A stretch of 64,000 nucleotides of DNA from Sandaracinus amylolyticus (lineage in GTDB: Bacteria; Myxococcota_A; Polyangia; Polyangiales; Sandaracinaceae): positions 3,472,001-3,536,000 of the forward strand of contig NZ_CP070225.1 of assembly GCF_021631985.1 (NCBI RefSeq). Reading direction: 5' to 3'. Shown piece by piece: positions 7,897-16,180 of this stretch; positions within the stretch are counted from its first letter, which is position 1, and every line of letters starts with the position of its first letter. The translations under genes were made by a program, and so were the position numbers. The notes beneath the pieces were generated by a model. It was not told the DNA's origin. It saw nothing but the letters and a program-made list of their open reading frames with translations, and ran no database searches.

Positions 7897-10431
7897 CTAT
7901 TCTACTCCGCCGCGAGCGTCGCCTTTGCGGGCACGCGACTCGAGCAGGTGGAGCACCGCGGGCAGTGCGAGGAGCGACGAGATCAAGCACGTCACCTCGC
8001 CGAGCGACATCGCGAGCCCGAACGAGTTGAGCGCGCGGTTCGCCGACGTGTAGAGCGAGATGTAGCCGATCAGCGTGGTGAGTGAGCAGAGGATCACCGC
8101 GCCGCCGGCGCCCTCCAGCGCCGCGCGCACCGCGCTCACGCCGTCGCCACGCGCGTCCTTCTCCTCGAGGAAACGCTTCACGTAGTTCACGCCGTACTCG
8201 ACGCCGATGCCGAACGTGATCGGGAACGCGATCATGTTGAGGAAGTTGAGGCGCGCCCCGGTCGCCGCGAGGAGGCCGGTCATCCAGAGCACGCCCGCGA
8301 ACATCGAGACGAGCGCGAGCACGCGCTCGCGCTGCCGCCGGAACGTGAAGAGCAGGAGGATCATCGTCGCCAGGAACGACGCGCCGATCGCCTGCGGGCC
8401 GTCCTCGAAGATCGTCTGGAGCAGATCGGAGAACACGACCGCGACCCCGGCCACCGCGGGGCGTGCGCCGTCCTCGGTGCGCGCCGAGCGGACCGCGCTC
8501 GACCACTCGATCATGTAGCGGCCGTCCCACGTGTCGCGGCCCTCGGCGTGCTCGACGAACACGAGGCGACCGAGCGTTCCGTCGCGCTCCATGAAGGGGC
8601 GCGACACGCTCGCGGGCAGATCCTCGACGCGCACCGGATCGACGCGCTCGGGCGGGAGCTGCTCGTCGATCTGTCGCCGTCGCGCCTCGCTCACGTAGGG
8701 CCGCACCTCGAGGAGCAGCCGCCGCAGCTCGCCGATCACCGGACGCTTCGCGTCCTGATCGCGCGGCATCAGATCCTCGATCGTGCGCACCGCGCCGATC
8801 ACGTTCGGATGGTTCTCGCCGTAGCGCTCGAGCTGCGCGCGCAACGACGCGACGTCGTCGCGGGTGGGCGCGAGGATCGCGAGGGCGCTCCCGGTGCGCG
8901 TCTCCTCGACGGTCTCGCCCATCCACGCGTTGACCTGCGACACGCGGCTCTCCTCGCCGCGCTCCGCCTGAAGATTGCGGAAGTCGTACTCGAGCGGATC
9001 GCCCGCGACCGCGAGCCCCACGCCGATCGCCGACACGATCGAGAGCACCGCGCACACGACCAGCATCGCGCGCGGACGATCGAGCGCGAGCTTCGCGAAG
9101 AGCACGCCGTACACGCCCTTGAGGCGCTTCTCGCTCTCGCCGAACACCATCGGGCGCCAGCGCTCGGTGATCACCACGAGCACCGGGAGCACCGCGTACG
9201 CGGCGACCCAGCAGAGCATCATGCCGAGCGCGCCGATGAACCCGAAGTCCCGGAAGCCGCGGTAGTCGGTCACGAGCAGCGAGCCGTACGCGAGCGACGC
9301 CGCGAGCGCGGCGGCGAACGTGCCCGCCCACGTGCCCTCGTGCGTCGCGCGGATCGCGCTCGGCACGTCGCGCCCCGCGCGGCGCTCCTCGAAGTAGCGG
9401 CCGAGCCACATGACGCTCGAGTTCACGCCGTTGCCGACGATGATCGAGCCGAGGAACGCGCTCGACGCGTTGAGGTAGTCGACGACGAGCTCCGCCGCCG
9501 CGAAGGTCACGAGCGTGGGCGCGATCAGCGTCGCGAGCAGCAGCGGCGCGGCGCGCCATCGCATGAAGAAGACGAAGATCGACGCGAGCAGCAGGACGAC
9601 CGTCACGATCGTCGAGTCCTGCACCGCCTCCTTGAGCGCTTCGTTCTCCTCGCGGACGTCCATCAGGTCGCCGCCGTAGTCGATGCGCAGCGTGCCCGAC
9701 TCCCAGCCGACGCTCGTGCCCGCGCTGCGCGACGCGCTCGCGCGCGTGCCCCGGACGTCGTCGGCCTCGCGCTCGATCGCGGCGATCAGCCGATCGATCG
9801 CGCCGCTCTCGCCCCCGCGGATCCCGGTGCGCACGAAGAGGAAGACGATCGCGCGCTCGGGGTGCTGGTAGAAGCCCTCGGGGAAACGATCCATCGCGCG
9901 GCGCGCTTCGTCCGCGTCGCGCTGGATGCGATCGATCACGGCCTCGGGATCGGGCGGCGCCTCGTCGCCGAGATCGATGAAGAACGGGTTCGCGCGCGCG
10001 CGCTCCCAGTCGAGCCGCTCCTGCAGCGCGTCGCGGATCGCGACGAGATCGTCGAGATCCGCGTAGAGGTGGCGATGCGCCGAGACGAAGCGCTCGAAGT
10101 CCGCGACGTTCCAGTCGACCGACGCGACCTGGAGCGCGTCCATCCCCTCGATGCGGGGCGCGAGCGCACGCGCGAGATCGCGCGCCTCGCGCACGTCGGC
10201 GCCCTCGCTCGCGGTGATCGCGAGCGCGAGCGTCGAGGTGCCGCCGAAGCGCGCGCGGATCTCGTCGAGGTCGCGCACCGACTGCGCGTGCTCGGGCAGC
10301 AGCGCCTGGAAGTCGCTGTCGAGCTCGAGCTGCGCGACCAGCGGCAGCGCGCCGATCGACAGCAGCAGCGCGACGACGACGAAGCCCCACGGCCGCGCGT
10401 GCTGCGCGCGCGCGACGCGCGCCCAGCTCAT
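7897..10431 (-). CDS. MMPL/RND-family transporter (HpnN-like)
   Basis: The 844 aa protein has the RND two-repeat layout. A first transmembrane helix near residue 20 is followed by a periplasmic loop of about 210 residues, then a six-helix bundle starting near STIVTVVLLL. A second periplasmic loop runs to about residue 640, and a final bundle contains FPITFGIGVEYGVNY. The GxGxEYG-type motif in a transmembrane segment is typical of MMPL and hopanoid/lipid exporters. It probably moves lipids or other hydrophobic substrates, driven by the proton gradient. It sits directly upstream of the MCE gene and 7 nt downstream of the flippase-like gene. This gives a minus-strand run of four membrane or lipid genes. 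Confidence 0.85.
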   Translation of the reverse strand: MSWARVARAQHARPWGFVVVALLLSIGALPLVAQLELDSDFQALLPEHAQSVRDLDEIRARFGGTSTLALAITASEGADVREARDLARALAPRIEGMDALQVASVDWNVADFERFVSAHRHLYADLDDLVAIRDALQERLDWERARANPFFIDLGDEAPPDPEAVIDRIQRDADEARRAMDRFPEGFYQHPERAIVFLFVRTGIRGGESGAIDRLIAAIEREADDVRGTRASASRSAGTSVGWESGTLRIDYGGDLMDVREENEALKEAVQDSTIVTVVLLLASIFVFFMRWRAAPLLLATLIAPTLVTFAAAELVVDYLNASSAFLGSIIVGNGVNSSVMWLGRYFEERRAGRDVPSAIRATHEGTWAGTFAAALAASLAYGSLLVTDYRGFRDFGFIGALGMMLCWVAAYAVLPVLVVITERWRPMVFGESEKRLKGVYGVLFAKLALDRPRAMLVVCAVLSIVSAIGVGLAVAGDPLEYDFRNLQAERGEESRVSQVNAWMGETVEETRTGSALAILAPTRDDVASLRAQLERYGENHPNVIGAVRTIEDLMPRDQDAKRPVIGELRRLLLEVRPYVSEARRRQIDEQLPPERVDPVRVEDLPASVSRPFMERDGTLGRLVFVEHAEGRDTWDGRYMIEWSSAVRSARTEDGARPAVAGVAVVFSDLLQTIFEDGPQAIGASFLATMILLLFTFRRQRERVLALVSMFAGVLWMTGLLAATGARLNFLNMIAFPITFGIGVEYGVNYVKRFLEEKDARGDGVSAVRAALEGAGGAVILCSLTTLIGYISLYTSANRALNSFGLAMSLGEVTCLISSLLALPAVLHLLESRARKGDARGGVE

Positions 10432-10438
10432 CGCGCCC

Positions 10439-11506
10439 TCAAGGCTCGACGGTCGCGCCGTCGTCGACCGCGACGTCGGCCGGGCTCGCCTTCCACAGTG
10501 CGCTCACGATCAGGCACGTACCGGCGAGCGAGAACTGGCAGATGCGCGCGACCAGCGCAATGCCGATGGCCCGCGCCGCTTCGTGCTCGAGGCCCAGCGC
10601 GGGCGCGAAGAGGCGATACGCGCCCTCGGTGATGCCGACCTGGTTCGGCACCATGTCGCCCATGCCCGCGCCCACGAGGTGGATGCCCTGCGACACGAGC
10701 GCGCTCACGATCGTGAGCGAGCCACCGACCGCGAGCAGGATGAGCCCGTACTGCAGCGTCTGGAACGCACGCCCGATCGCGGTCGCGACGATCGCGGGCG
10801 ACCACGGCGTGTCCTGACGCAGCGCCGCATCGAAGCTCGTCCCGTGCGCCGCGAGCATCGGCACGCGACGCCCGAGCCACTCGCCGAGCGACGACTTGCG
10901 GCTCGCCAGCACGATCGCCCCGCCGATCACCGCGGTGATGAGGCCGTTGCCGATGATCGCCCAGAAGAGCGGGCTCTCCGCGACCGGCACGTCGACCGCG
11001 AGCGCGACGCCGATCGCGCACGGGATCGAGATGATCGTGTTGCCCAGCAACGTCGCGGCCTGGAGGCGCGTCGCCGCCGCGGCCGCGCGCGCCGCGCCAC
11101 CGACGTACGGCGAGAGCCCGGCCGCACGCGCGACCTCACCGCCCGCGCGCCCCGCGGGCAGCAGCTGCATCACGCCGTACTGCAGGAACGCGGTGCGCAC
11201 CCACACCGCGACCGGCACGCGCCTTCCGCGCTCGCCCATCAGCCCGCGCAGCGCGACCACGTCCATGCCCATGAAGCAGCACTCGAGCAGCACGATCAGC
11301 GGGATCCACGGGCCCGCCTGCACCAGCGTCTCGAGCACACGATCGGGCCCCGCCTCGCGCACCAGCAGCACGACCGCGGTGACGCCGAGCACGAAGAGCA
11401 GCGCGCGCCCGATCCGCTTGATCCAACGCCAGCGCGCGCTCCCCTGCTTCTCCGTCGAGCCGGCGGTCATCGAGGGCGCTGCGGGATCCGAATCGGGCGC
11501 GCTCAT
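10439..11506 (-). CDS. Lysylphosphatidylglycerol synthase TM-domain / flippase-like membrane protein
   Basis: The 355 aa polytopic protein has about eight transmembrane segments in the arrangement of the LPG-synthase transmembrane family (UPF0104, YbhN-like). Characteristic stretches are LPAGRAGGEVARAAGL near residue 117 and the late MVPNQVGITEGAY, in the position of the family PxxxGxxE element. Family members act in lipid or glycolipid translocation or polyisoprenoid-linked sugar metabolism. There is no C-terminal aminoacyltransferase domain, so it should not make lysyl-PG itself. It starts 10 nt after the aminotransferase stop, implying one operon. With the inositol genes upstream, a role in exporting an inositol-containing lipid is a reasonable guess. 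Confidence 0.8.
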   Translation of the reverse strand: MSAPDSDPAAPSMTAGSTEKQGSARWRWIKRIGRALLFVLGVTAVVLLVREAGPDRVLETLVQAGPWIPLIVLLECCFMGMDVVALRGLMGERGRRVPVAVWVRTAFLQYGVMQLLPAGRAGGEVARAAGLSPYVGGAARAAAAATRLQAATLLGNTIISIPCAIGVALAVDVPVAESPLFWAIIGNGLITAVIGGAIVLASRKSSLGEWLGRRVPMLAAHGTSFDAALRQDTPWSPAIVATAIGRAFQTLQYGLILLAVGGSLTIVSALVSQGIHLVGAGMGDMVPNQVGITEGAYRLFAPALGLEHEAARAIGIALVARICQFSLAGTCLIVSALWKASPADVAVDDGATVEP

Positions 11507-11515
11507 CTCGGCTCG

Positions 11516-12835
11516 TCAGCCCTTCGCGACCTGCACGAGATCGGCGCGGTGCTCCCAGATCTTCCGGAACGCGTCGGCGTACGCGTCGACCGTCGCCGCG
11601 TCCTGCGCGATCAGCGGGCACGTCTGCGAGAAGAGCACGATCGACGAGTCGAGCAGGCGACGCGACGTCGGGAAGTTCTCGGCGCCATAGTTGGCCTTCA
11701 CGCGATCGAGATCGCCCGCGCTCCACGGGAAGCCCTTCCCGTAGCCGCGCAGATCCTGGAACACCGGGTACGCAGGCATCGGATCGCTCTGCCACATCAC
11801 GACCTCGCAGCCTTCGGCCGCGAGCGCCTTGCGCACCGCATCGCGCATCTCGGTCGGGCTGAGATCGACGCCCGCCGCGACGGGATCGATCCATACGCGG
11901 TACTTATGGAACACCGTCGTTCGATTCGCGGGAACGATGGGAGGCGTGACGCCCGGCAGCTGCGCGAGCGCCTTGCCGAGCCGCAGCCCGTTCTCCTGCG
12001 AGCGCGCGGTGCGCTCCGGCAGCTTGCGCAGCTGCGCGCGCGCGAACGCGGCCATCATCTCGTTGCCGCGGTACATCGAGCCGATGCCGGTCGAGACGTG
12101 CGTGCTGCCGTCGAGCGGACGCTCCGCGTTCCACTTGCCGGTGCCGACGCGCGCGAGGTTCTGCGCGAAGTTGCGGATCTTGTTCGCACGGTCGAGCGCG
12201 TCCTCGTCGTTCGTGACGTAGACGCCGCCCTCACCGGCCGAGAGGTTCTTGCTCGACTGCAGCGAGAACCCGCTGCCCGCGTCGTAGGTGCCGACCTTCT
12301 TGCCGCCGTAGGTCGCGCCGTGGGCCTGCGCCGCGTCCTCGATGATCGCGATGCCGCGCGGCTTCACGATCTTCGCGATCGCGTCGAGATCCGCCGGCAT
12401 GCCGTGCACGTGCACCGGCATGATCGCCTTGGTACGCGGCGAGATCGCGGCCTCGAGCTTCGACGCGTCGAGGTTCCCGTCCTCACCGACGTCGACGAAG
12501 ATCGGGATCGCGCCCTGCGACACGATCGCGAGCGCGGTCGCGACGAACGAGTACGCGGGGATGATCACCTCGTCGCCCTCGCCGATGCCGAGCGCGCCGA
12601 TCGCGACCTGCAGCGCGCTCGTGCCCGAGTGCGTGAGCAGCGCGTGCTTGGCGCCCTGGAACGCGGCGAACTCTTCCTGGAACGCGCGCGCTTCCGGCGC
12701 TTCCGAGCCGCTCATCACACCACGATCGAGCACGGCCATCACGGCCTTGCGGCAGTCGTCGTCGACGACCGGCCACTTGCCGTGTCGATTCCGATCGATC
12801 ACCGGCGACCCACCGAGAACCGCCAACTTGCTCAT
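11516..12835 (-). CDS. DegT/DnrJ/EryC1/StrS-family PLP aminotransferase
   Basis: The 439 aa protein matches the sugar aminotransferase family: LLTHSGTSALQVAIGALG (PLP phosphate contacts), EVIIPAYSFVATA, AIIEDAAQAHGA and the Schiff-base lysine in FSLQSSKNLSAGEGG. MYRGNEMMAA and FHKYRVW lie further on. Length and motifs resemble the subgroup acting on ketocyclitols (scyllo-inosose aminotransferases) as well as nucleotide sugars. The myo-inositol-1-phosphate synthase just upstream makes the cyclitol option attractive. The ATG is preceded by GAGG. Substrate assignment needs phylogeny. It forms part of the minus-strand inositol cluster. Confidence 0.88.
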   Translation of the reverse strand: MSKLAVLGGSPVIDRNRHGKWPVVDDDCRKAVMAVLDRGVMSGSEAPEARAFQEEFAAFQGAKHALLTHSGTSALQVAIGALGIGEGDEVIIPAYSFVATALAIVSQGAIPIFVDVGEDGNLDASKLEAAISPRTKAIMPVHVHGMPADLDAIAKIVKPRGIAIIEDAAQAHGATYGGKKVGTYDAGSGFSLQSSKNLSAGEGGVYVTNDEDALDRANKIRNFAQNLARVGTGKWNAERPLDGSTHVSTGIGSMYRGNEMMAAFARAQLRKLPERTARSQENGLRLGKALAQLPGVTPPIVPANRTTVFHKYRVWIDPVAAGVDLSPTEMRDAVRKALAAEGCEVVMWQSDPMPAYPVFQDLRGYGKGFPWSAGDLDRVKANYGAENFPTSRRLLDSSIVLFSQTCPLIAQDAATVDAYADAFRKIWEHRADLVQVAKG

Positions 12836-12865
12836 CGAGACCTCGTTCCGGGGCTGGAGAGACGA

Positions 12866-12899
12866 ACGGGCCCGTCCACGATGACGCAGACGGGCCCGT
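12866..12899 (-). terminator. Strong stem-loop between the inositol synthase and aminotransferase genes
   Basis: A perfect 11-bp inverted repeat (12866-12876 with 12889-12899) has a 12-nt loop. Each arm also contains the self-palindrome ACGGGCCCGT. On the minus strand it follows the inositol synthase gene and is trailed by TTCGTCTC rather than a clean T-run. It may attenuate readthrough into the aminotransferase gene or protect a processed 3' end. Confidence 0.5.
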
Positions 12900-12907
12900 A
12901 ATTCACG

Positions 12908-12927
12908 GCGAGCTGCGGAGAGCTCGC
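12908..12927 (-). other. Small stem-loop just after the inositol synthase stop
   Basis: A 7-bp perfect stem (GCGAGCT at 12908-12914 with AGCTCGC at 12921-12927) and a 6-nt loop begin 7 nt past the stop codon. It is stacked next to the larger hairpin at 12866-12899. Two hairpins in series at one gene boundary suggest RNA processing or partial termination. Confidence 0.45.
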
Positions 12928-12934
12928 TATCCGA

Positions 12935-14146
12935 TCACTTCTTGTCCGCGTGCTCGCGGCACCACTTCATGAGCATGCGCTCCTGCTCGAAGACGTCGTG
13001 CTCCGCCTTCTCGCCCTCGCCGGTGTACGGCGACTTGAAGTAGATCGAGAGCTGGCGCTGGATGCCCTTCTCGCCGCGCGCCTTCGCGACCTCGACGAGG
13101 CGGACCATGTCGAGGACCAGCGGGGCCGCGAGGATCGAGTCCTGGCAGAGGAAGTTGATCTTCATCTGCATCGGCACGCCGCAGAAGCCGCCGATGTCGA
13201 TGTTGTCCCAAGCTTCCTTCGCGTCGCCGCGGGGCTTGTAGTAGTGGATGTGGACCTGGTGGTTCTCGACGCGGTAGCCGACGATCGAGTCGAGCACGGC
13301 CGCCTTCGACAGCACCTTGGTCTTGTTCGACGCCGGGTTGTCCAGCACGAGACCGTCGTTGTTGCCGAGGAAGTTGACCGAGTACCAGCCGACGACCTTG
13401 AGGTTGCGCAGGCGGAACATCGACGCGAGCGCCGTCTTGAGCAGCGTCTGGCCGGTCTTGCCGTCCATGCCGCAGTACGGGTTGCGGAGCTCGTTCGCCT
13501 GCTCCTGCAGCGCCGGGATGTTCGTGAGCGACGGCGCGAAGTTGCAGTACGGGACGCCGAGCTTGTTCGCGACGTAGAAGTAGCGCATCGCGGGCGCGAT
13601 CGCCGAGTGGTTCTCGTCGAGGCCCTTCTCGAACGCCGCGAGCGTCTTGTGGACGTCGAGGAGCTCCTGGTAGCGCTCGGTCGACGCGAGGTTGACCATC
13701 ACCACGGTCTCGCAGTTGTTCGCCTTCTTGAAGTCCGTGATGGTCTTCTCGATGTGGGCGAGCTCCTCGCGGAAGTTCTTGACCTTGACGATGTTGTCGC
13801 CCTTCGCGTTCGCGGCGTACTCACCGCTGAACACGGCCGGCCACGGCTTGATCGCCTGGAGCTTGTCCTTGACCTGATCGAGCTGCGCGTCGGGCAGCAC
13901 GCCGTGGTGCTTCGTGGCCGCGTAGACGTCGCTGAACTGCAGGTCCCAGCCGCCGAAGACGATGTCCTCGAGCGCCGTGAACGAGAGGTGGTCGAGGATC
14001 TGCTCGCCGGGCGCGGGGTTGCCGGGCTCCGTGAGCATGCCGACGCGCGGCACCAGGCCGCGGACCATCAGCTCCACACCCGCGATGACGGTGGAGGCGA
14101 CGGCGCCGTTGACGCCGACGATCACGACTCCGAGCTTCTTACCCAT
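12935..14146 (-). CDS. ino1: myo-Inositol-1-phosphate synthase
   Basis: The 403 aa NAD-dependent enzyme isomerises glucose 6-phosphate to 1L-myo-inositol 1-phosphate. The Rossmann motif GVNGAVASTVIAG is at residues 13-25. Family blocks VVMVNLASTERY, FAPSLTNIPALQE, GMDGKTGQTLLKT and GWYSVNFLGNNDGLVL are all present, the last holding conserved catalytic-region residues. MKINFLCQDSILAAPLVLD near the end matches the family C-terminal core. A GGAAGAAG stretch sits before the ATG. The gene lies between the GH3-like gene and the aminotransferase gene, and inositol monophosphatase is encoded just beyond GH3. The first two steps of myo-inositol synthesis are thus both here. The protein is rich in Lys/Asn compared with its Arg-rich neighbours. 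Confidence 0.93.
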   Translation of the reverse strand: MGKKLGVVIVGVNGAVASTVIAGVELMVRGLVPRVGMLTEPGNPAPGEQILDHLSFTALEDIVFGGWDLQFSDVYAATKHHGVLPDAQLDQVKDKLQAIKPWPAVFSGEYAANAKGDNIVKVKNFREELAHIEKTITDFKKANNCETVVMVNLASTERYQELLDVHKTLAAFEKGLDENHSAIAPAMRYFYVANKLGVPYCNFAPSLTNIPALQEQANELRNPYCGMDGKTGQTLLKTALASMFRLRNLKVVGWYSVNFLGNNDGLVLDNPASNKTKVLSKAAVLDSIVGYRVENHQVHIHYYKPRGDAKEAWDNIDIGGFCGVPMQMKINFLCQDSILAAPLVLDMVRLVEVAKARGEKGIQRQLSIYFKSPYTGEGEKAEHDVFEQERMLMKWCREHADKK

Positions 14147-14200
14147 GTCTTCTTCCTCTGTTCCTTCTCTCGCGTACTTCGTTCGTGTTCGCGGCGTCGA

Positions 14201-14214
14201 GTCTTCGCGAAGAC
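14201..14214. promoter_or_regulatory. 14-bp perfect palindrome upstream of the inositol synthase gene
   Basis: GTCTTCGCGAAGAC is a perfect palindrome 55 nt upstream of the inositol synthase start, in a 156-bp gap. It could be an operator for a dimeric regulator. No core promoter was clear next to it. Confidence 0.35.
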
Positions 14215-14253
14215 CGCGGTCACCGGTGAGAGCGAGCGGCGTGCTCGCGAAGG

Positions 14254-14286
14254 CCCGGGCGCAGCCTTTGGCTCGGCTGCGGGCCC
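14254..14286 (-). terminator. Hairpin after the GH3-like gene
   Basis: A 7-bp perfect stem (CGCAGCC 14260-14266 with GGCTGCG 14275-14281) is extendable by GC pairs on both sides. It lies 20-50 nt past the GH3 stop on the minus strand. There is no T-run, so termination would be weak or Rho-assisted. Confidence 0.45.
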
Positions 14287-14302
14287 GTGCTTGGCTCGAA
14301 AA

Positions 14303-16006
14303 TCAGCTCTGCACGTAGGTGCGCAGGAGCTGCTTGCGCTCGTCGTCGAGGATGCGCGGGAACTTGCTCTGTACGCTGGTGTTCCCGATGTCCTTCATGA
14401 AGCGCTTCACCGAGCCGGGCGGCAGCGCGACGAGCTCGGGCGCGAAGATGCCGACGTCGTCCTTGCGGTGCTCGCGGTAGACGCGGTTCTGCTGGCAGAG
14501 ACCCTCGTCGAACGCGCGGGCGAACGCCTGCAGATCGGCGGGGGCGTGGCCCGGCTCGAACTCGGCGAAGAGCACGTAGCGCGAGCGCGCGGTGCCGTTC
14601 ACGCCGACGTCCGCGGCGCAGCCGTAGTCGACGGTCGTCGCGGGGATCGCGGTGAGCGCGTGCTCGACCGCGCGCTGGATCTCGACGTGCGTCGTGAGCT
14701 CCTGCGTCGTCGAGAGGCACCCGCTGACGCGGCCCGCGAACTCGACGCGATACGGGTCGGTCGACGTGAAGCGCACGAGATCGCCGAGGCGATACGAGTA
14801 GAGACCCGACACCGTCGTGACGTGGATCGCGTAGAGCTTGTCCTTCTCCACGCCCCAGAGCGGCACGCGGCGCGCCCACGGCCCGATGTTCGTCAGGTCG
14901 CTCGCGTCCTCGACCGGCACGAACTCGTAGAACACGCCGCGATCCGGGATCATCAGCATGCCGCGCTCACCGCTGTGATCGCTGCACGCGAAGATGCCGC
15001 CCTCGGTCGCGTTGTAGGTGTCGACGAGCACCACGTCGTCGCGGCCCATGCGCTCGCGGATGACGGGCATGTACGGATCGGCGCTCACGCCACCGCCGAC
15101 GAGCACGCGCAGGTTCGGCCAGAGGTCGCGCACCGAGTCGGCCTTGCGACCGCGACGCGCCGCCGCCGCGAGCAGCTTGTCGAACAGGATCGAGAACCAG
15201 CAGGTCGTGCCCGCGACCGCGCGCACGTCGTGATCGAGGTAGCGGTCCGCGATGCGCTCGAGCTTGTAGTCGTAGTCCGCGATCTCGCGGATCTCGGGCT
15301 CGGGGATCTGACAGACCTTGGTGAAGGCGGGCATCTTCACCGACTGCAGCGACGGATTCGTCGTGATGAAGACGGGGCCTTCCTTGCGCATCGTCGTCGG
15401 CGGGAAGAGCCCGAGCGTGTAGCCGCTCGTGAAGTCGTCCTCGCCGCGCCAGACGAGATAGCGGTACATCGAGTCCGCCGCGCTGCCGCGCTGGAACGCG
15501 ACCTGGCGCTCGGCGATCGGGAGGAACTTCGGCTTGCCCTTGGTCGAGCTGCCGCTCGAGTTGCCGAAGTACTTGATCTTCTCGGGGACGAGGATGCCGG
15601 TCTCGCCCGTGCGCATCGCCTCGAACGCCGGCGAGTGCGAGTCGTAGTCGCCGACCGGCACGCGCGCCGCGAACTGCTCCCACGAGCGAATGTCGGCGAA
15701 GCCGTGGCGACGACCGAACGTCGTGTTCTTCGCGTGGTCGACGATGCGGCGCAGCTGCTTGGTCTGCACCTCTTCGACGTTGCGCAGCGCGCGATCCCAG
15801 AGCGCGACGCGCACGCGGGCGGCCATGAGGAGCGCCTGGCCGACGCTGCGCGGGTACGCGCTGCGCTTCAGCGCGCGCGGGGCCTGGTGATCGACGGGTC
15901 GCGTGTCCACGTGGTGGCCGTTGGGCACCTTGGTCCCGTGCAACGAGGCTGACACCGCGCTCGAATCGGACACCGCGCTCGAATCGATCGTGCTGCGTGC
16001 TTCCAT
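14303..16006 (-). CDS. GH3-like acyl-adenylating enzyme
   Basis: The 567 aa protein belongs to the GH3 branch of the adenylate-forming superfamily. The P-loop-like FGNSSGSSTKGKPKFLP matches SSGTSxGxxK. YNATEGGIF is the family Y-x-x-[ST]-E-G element and YRLGDLVRF the YRxGD element. Plant GH3 proteins adenylate acyl substrates such as jasmonate or indole-acetate and join them to amino acids. Bacterial homologues are mostly uncharacterised. The frame opens at 16132, but the ATG at 16006 follows GAGAGGG and gives a plausible N-terminus (MEARSTIDSSAV). It sits between ino1 and the monophosphatase gene, so it may charge a fatty or aromatic acid for transfer to an inositol- or amino-cyclitol-based acceptor. 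That is inference. Confidence 0.85.
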   Translation of the reverse strand: MEARSTIDSSAVSDSSAVSASLHGTKVPNGHHVDTRPVDHQAPRALKRSAYPRSVGQALLMAARVRVALWDRALRNVEEVQTKQLRRIVDHAKNTTFGRRHGFADIRSWEQFAARVPVGDYDSHSPAFEAMRTGETGILVPEKIKYFGNSSGSSTKGKPKFLPIAERQVAFQRGSAADSMYRYLVWRGEDDFTSGYTLGLFPPTTMRKEGPVFITTNPSLQSVKMPAFTKVCQIPEPEIREIADYDYKLERIADRYLDHDVRAVAGTTCWFSILFDKLLAAAARRGRKADSVRDLWPNLRVLVGGGVSADPYMPVIRERMGRDDVVLVDTYNATEGGIFACSDHSGERGMLMIPDRGVFYEFVPVEDASDLTNIGPWARRVPLWGVEKDKLYAIHVTTVSGLYSYRLGDLVRFTSTDPYRVEFAGRVSGCLSTTQELTTHVEIQRAVEHALTAIPATTVDYGCAADVGVNGTARSRYVLFAEFEPGHAPADLQAFARAFDEGLCQQNRVYREHRKDDVGIFAPELVALPPGSVKRFMKDIGNTSVQSKFPRILDDERKQLLRTYVQS

Positions 16007-16159
16007 CTGGCCCTCTCGGCTCTGCCCTCTAGAGGCGCTGCCCTTCTCGAGGCCCGGGCGGCGCGCGGGTCTAGCCCCACCGGCGCGAATGCGCCAACCG
16101 TCTCGGTCCTGTCGACGCCGCGCTCGAACCACGAGCGATCAGCGCAATGCCCAAGAATC

Positions 16160-16179
16160 CGCCCGCAAGAAAGCGGGCG
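16160..16179 (-). terminator. Hairpin immediately after the inositol monophosphatase stop
   Basis: A 7-bp perfect stem (CGCCCGC with GCGGGCG on the minus strand) has a 6-nt loop. It begins 2 nt past the stop and is followed by GATTCTT. It is a good candidate for termination between the phosphatase and GH3 genes, which would give GH3 its own promoter in 16007-16150. Confidence 0.55.
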
Positions 16180-16180
16180 A

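Noticed and set aside
12950-15952. Plus-strand open frame of 1000 codons
   Set aside because: It is antisense to ino1 and the GH3-like gene, whose motifs are clear; its product is Val/Arg/Glu/Leu repeats typical of high-GC shadows.
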